Below, piece after piece: positions 61,108 through 64,000 of a stretch of DNA of 64,000 nt (position 1 is its first letter; each line of letters opens with the position of its first letter). The DNA is from Chitinophaga sp. GbtcB8. GTDB lineage: Bacteria; Bacteroidota; Bacteroidia; Chitinophagales; Chitinophagaceae. The notes beneath the pieces were generated by a model. The model had not been told where the DNA came from and made no database searches. It saw only the letters and a program-made list of their open reading frames with translations. The DNA lies in the NCBI RefSeq assembly GCF_019091455.1, contig NZ_JAGXJN010000021.1, positions 1 through 64,000 on the forward strand, read 5' to 3'. The position numbers and the translations under genes were made by a program.

Positions 61108-64000
61108 ATGAACCGGAAACTGATCAACATATTTTGTGTGCTGACGCTGGGTATCACAACCGGCGTATATGCACAGAAAAAAACTAAACCTACACCACCG
61201 GTGGCGCTCAATACCAGCGGGCATTTAGTATATGCACCCGATGAGCAGGGCAACCGGATCCCTGATTTTTCCTATTGCGGTTATATGGCCAGCGAACAAC
61301 CCATTCCGGATGTACCGGTACGTATAGTAGTGCCTGTTATAAAGGGCGATGCTACCGTACCTGTACAGGCGGCATTGGATTATGTGGCTGCGTTGCCGGC
61401 AGATAAACAGGGCATACGCGGCGCAGTGCTGCTGCAGAAAGGCCGGTATGAAATAGCCGGCAGCCTGCACATGCGCGCTACCGGCGTGGTATTACGCGGC
61501 AGCGGGGCAGGGGAGCAGGGTACTACATTAGTAGGCACAGGTCCTGACCGGCAAACGCTCATCCGCATATATGGCCAGCCTGACCGCAGCACCACTACAC
61601 CCGTTAAAATTACCGATGCCTATGTGCCGGTAAATGCACGCACTATTCATGTAGCTGCAACGCAGGGTTTTAAGGCAGGCGATAAAGTACTGGTACACCG
61701 TCCTAGCACTAAAGAATGGATAGAGATTTTAGGTATGGATCACATGGGCGGAGGTATTACTACACTGGGCTGGAAACCGGGCGAGCGTAATATAGACTGG
61801 GACCGTACCATAGTAGCGGTAAACGGTGATGCCATTACGCTGGATGTGCCCTTAACCACTGCGCTGGATACTGCTTATGGCGGCGGTACCCTGGCCACAT
61901 ACAGCTGGCCGGGCCGTATTGAGCAAACAGGTGTTGAAAACCTGCGCTGCCAGTCTACCTACGATACAAACAATCCAAAAGATGAAGCTCACCGCTGGAT
62001 GGCCATTACCCTGGAAAATGTTTGCGATGCCTGGGTACGCCAGGTAACCTTTGAACATTTTGCAGGATCAGCAGTGCTGGCGCTGGAAACAAGCAAACGT
62101 ATCACGGTAGAAGATTGCAAATCGCTGCACCCTGTTTCTGAAATAGGCGGGCAGCGCCGTTATAGCTTTTGGACGATGGGACAGCAAACCCTGTTCCAGC
62201 GTATTTATGCGGAATATGGTTACCACGATTTTGCTGTAGGTTTTTGTGCAGCAGGTCCTAATGCCTTTGTACAATGTGAATCACATTTACCCAATAATTT
62301 CAGCGGTGCCATTGATAGCTGGGCCTCCGGGGTGTTGTTTGATGTAGTGAATGTAGATGGTAATGCCCTGCGCTTTGGTAACCGCGGGCAGGATGGGCAG
62401 GGCGCCGGATGGAGCGCCGCCAACAGTGTATTCTGGCAATGCAGCGCTGCACGTGTGGACTGTTACCGTCCGCCAACTGCCAACAACTGGGCTTTTGCAA
62501 CCTGGGCACAGTTTTCAGGTGACGGGTACTGGGGCGAATCCAATGAACATATTCCGCCCCGCAGCTTGTATTATGCACAGCTGGCCGATCGTTTAGGCAA
62601 AGACGTTAAACAGCAGGCGCAGCTGATGCCAGTGGGATCAGAAGCTTCCAGCAGCCCCAGTGTGGAGCAGGCTGCTGCATTGATCCGGGCAGCTGTAAAA
62701 CCGCTGCCGCAGCTAACAGACTGGATAGATGGGGCATCAAGCCGCAATCCTGTTACTACAAAAACAACCGGTGTTAAAACCATTAACGATATAGGTTATA
62801 CGAAACCAACAGCGCCTGCGCTGGCCGCTCCCATGCATGTAAGTAATGGCTGGCTGCTGCGTGGCAATGCCGTATTAACCGGGGAGCATTTTGAAGTGCC
62901 CTGGTGGCGGGGAGATGTACGGCCCGATGGTATTAAAGAATCCAAACCCGATGTAACCCGCTTTGTACCCGGCCGCACCGGTACCGGCCTTACAGACGAT
63001 CTGCAGGAAGTAGCGCAGTGGATGAAGGATAAGCACATTGTATCCCTGGAACATAATTATGGGTTGTGGTATGAGCGCCGGCGTGATGATCATGAACGCA
63101 TACGCCGTATGGATGGCGAAGTATGGCCTCCTTTTTACGAGCTGCCTTTTGCCCGCAGCGGGCATGGAACCGCCTGGGATGGCCTGAGCCAGTATGATCT
63201 TACCAAATACAACGCATGGTACTGGATGCGTCTGAAACAGTTTGCCAACCTGGCCGACCAGCAGGGATTAGTGCTGGTGCACCAGGATTATTTTCAGCAT
63301 AACATTATTGAAGCCGGTGCGCACTATGCAGATTTTCCCTGGCGCAGCGCCAACAATATCAATCATACCGGTTTCCCGGAACCGCCTCCCTATGCAGGTG
63401 ATAAACGCATTTTTATGGCGGAGCAGTTTTATGATGTAACTAATCCGGTACGCCGTAAGCTGCACCAGGCCTACATCCGCAAATGCATGGAGAGTTTTGC
63501 AGGTAATACAGGAGTGATCCATTTTATTGGAGCAGAATTTACCGGGCCGCTGGCCTTTGTTCAGTTCTGGATAGATACCATCCTGGCCTGGGAAAAGGAA
63601 ACCGGTAAAAAAGTAACCATTGGCCTTAGCACCACCAAAGATGTGCAGGATGCTATACTGGCCGACCCGGTACGTTCAAAGCTCATAACAGTAATAGATA
63701 TACGCCAGTGGCACTACCAGCCGGATGGCAGTGCCTATGCACCATTAGGTGGCCAGAACCTGGCGCCACGCCAGCATGCCCGCCTGCTGAAACCTAAGAA
63801 AAGTACTTTTGAGCAGGTATACCGGGCCGTAAGCGAATACCGAAATAAATACCCGGAAAAGGCAGTGGTATATGCCGGCAGCGCTTACGATGAATTTGCC
63901 TGGGCAGCTTTTATGGCCGGTGGTTCTTTGGCCGGTATCCCGGTAATAGCAGATAAGGATTTCCTGGAAGCGGCTGCGGCCATGCATCCTGTTGAAAGCA
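61108..64000 (+). CDS. Large secreted protein, beta-helix N-terminus (partial at window end)
   Basis: An open frame from ATG 61108 to the window edge, 964 codons with no stop. A signal peptide (KLINIFCVLTLGITTGVYAQ) leads to a right-handed parallel beta-helix, pectate-lyase-like (AALDYVAALPADKQGIRGAV, LQKGRYEIAGSLHMRATGVV, then ...TVEDCKSLHPVSEI). The second half (from about residue 540) has a different alpha/beta look with RRMDGEVWPPFYELP, WMRLKQFANLADQQGLVLVH and HFIGAEFTGP, and may be a DUF6298-like domain. This fits a pectin-degrading or binding role. It follows the hairpin region after DUF3826 on the same strand. The C-terminus is outside the window. Confidence 0.8.
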   Translation, partial: MNRKLINIFCVLTLGITTGVYAQKKTKPTPPVALNTSGHLVYAPDEQGNRIPDFSYCGYMASEQPIPDVPVRIVVPVIKGDATVPVQAALDYVAALPADKQGIRGAVLLQKGRYEIAGSLHMRATGVVLRGSGAGEQGTTLVGTGPDRQTLIRIYGQPDRSTTTPVKITDAYVPVNARTIHVAATQGFKAGDKVLVHRPSTKEWIEILGMDHMGGGITTLGWKPGERNIDWDRTIVAVNGDAITLDVPLTTALDTAYGGGTLATYSWPGRIEQTGVENLRCQSTYDTNNPKDEAHRWMAITLENVCDAWVRQVTFEHFAGSAVLALETSKRITVEDCKSLHPVSEIGGQRRYSFWTMGQQTLFQRIYAEYGYHDFAVGFCAAGPNAFVQCESHLPNNFSGAIDSWASGVLFDVVNVDGNALRFGNRGQDGQGAGWSAANSVFWQCSAARVDCYRPPTANNWAFATWAQFSGDGYWGESNEHIPPRSLYYAQLADRLGKDVKQQAQLMPVGSEASSSPSVEQAAALIRAAVKPLPQLTDWIDGASSRNPVTTKTTGVKTINDIGYTKPTAPALAAPMHVSNGWLLRGNAVLTGEHFEVPWWRGDVRPDGIKESKPDVTRFVPGRTGTGLTDDLQEVAQWMKDKHIVSLEHNYGLWYERRRDDHERIRRMDGEVWPPFYELPFARSGHGTAWDGLSQYDLTKYNAWYWMRLKQFANLADQQGLVLVHQDYFQHNIIEAGAHYADFPWRSANNINHTGFPEPPPYAGDKRIFMAEQFYDVTNPVRRKLHQAYIRKCMESFAGNTGVIHFIGAEFTGPLAFVQFWIDTILAWEKETGKKVTIGLSTTKDVQDAILADPVRSKLITVIDIRQWHYQPDGSAYAPLGGQNLAPRQHARLLKPKKSTFEQVYRAVSEYRNKYPEKAVVYAGSAYDEFAWAAFMAGGSLAGIPVIADKDFLEAAAAMHPVES

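Noticed and set aside
1..64000. CRISPR array, rRNA or tRNA genes
   Set aside because: I found no regularly spaced repeats and no tRNA- or rRNA-like sequence.

Overview
The window looks like a chromosome segment from a Bacteroidota member, most likely a Chitinophaga-like soil or plant-associated bacterium. The reasons are three SusC/SusD outer-membrane uptake pairs, two ECF-sigma/FecR pairs, SusC proteins with STN signalling domains, -7 elements of the TAnnTTTG type, many secreted glycan-degrading enzymes, and families such as DUF6597 AraC regulators and DUF3826. All family names are from reading motifs; no database search was possible.

Layout. 1-650: tandem end repeats of an IS21-like element next to a broken HEPN gene. 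813-9175: an AT-rich block with an ECF sigma/FecR pair, a divergent FecA-type SusC/SusD pair and a thioredoxin-fold lipid-free exported protein with a DUF3738-like tail. 9254-16468: a convergent minus-strand operon that is the most unusual part of the window. In transcription order it encodes a UDP-galactopyranose-mutase-like flavoprotein fused to a polytopic membrane domain, a thioredoxin-like lipoprotein, a three-domain LanKC-like protein (lyase, kinase, cyclase), a MauE/DoxX-like membrane protein and a small exported four-cysteine peptide. 16786-20703: small unknown genes, an AraC regulator and a poor, decayed intergenic stretch. 20979-24805: a housekeeping-like run with a YCII protein, bestrophin channel, NDH-2 and an orphan SdhC.

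25386-36914: a first polysaccharide utilisation locus (PUL) with a six-hairpin glycosidase, ECF sigma, FecR, SusC, SusD and a NodB-like secreted protein. 37314-46736: a DEAD-box helicase, small enzymes, two AraC regulators, a response regulator, a GH140-like enzyme, DinB and a histidine kinase. 46743 to the end: a second PUL aimed at pectin, with a GntR regulator, a GH67/GH115-like enzyme, a GH29 fucosidase joined to a beta-propeller, SusC/SusD, a PL1-type pectate lyase, DUF3826 and a partial beta-helix protein that runs off the window.

How parts work together. In the first two SusC systems the STN domain, FecR and ECF sigma form a cell-surface signalling chain that switches on uptake. In the minus-strand operon, MauE plus a CxxC lipoprotein suggest periplasmic disulfide handling of the four-cysteine peptide, while the LanKC-like enzyme suggests cytoplasmic modification of a peptide; the combination is the best candidate for an undescribed system. 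Two intergenic sites (about 25.1 kb and 37.0 kb) share promoter-like, boxed and terminator elements with matching spacing and look like copies of one small RNA.
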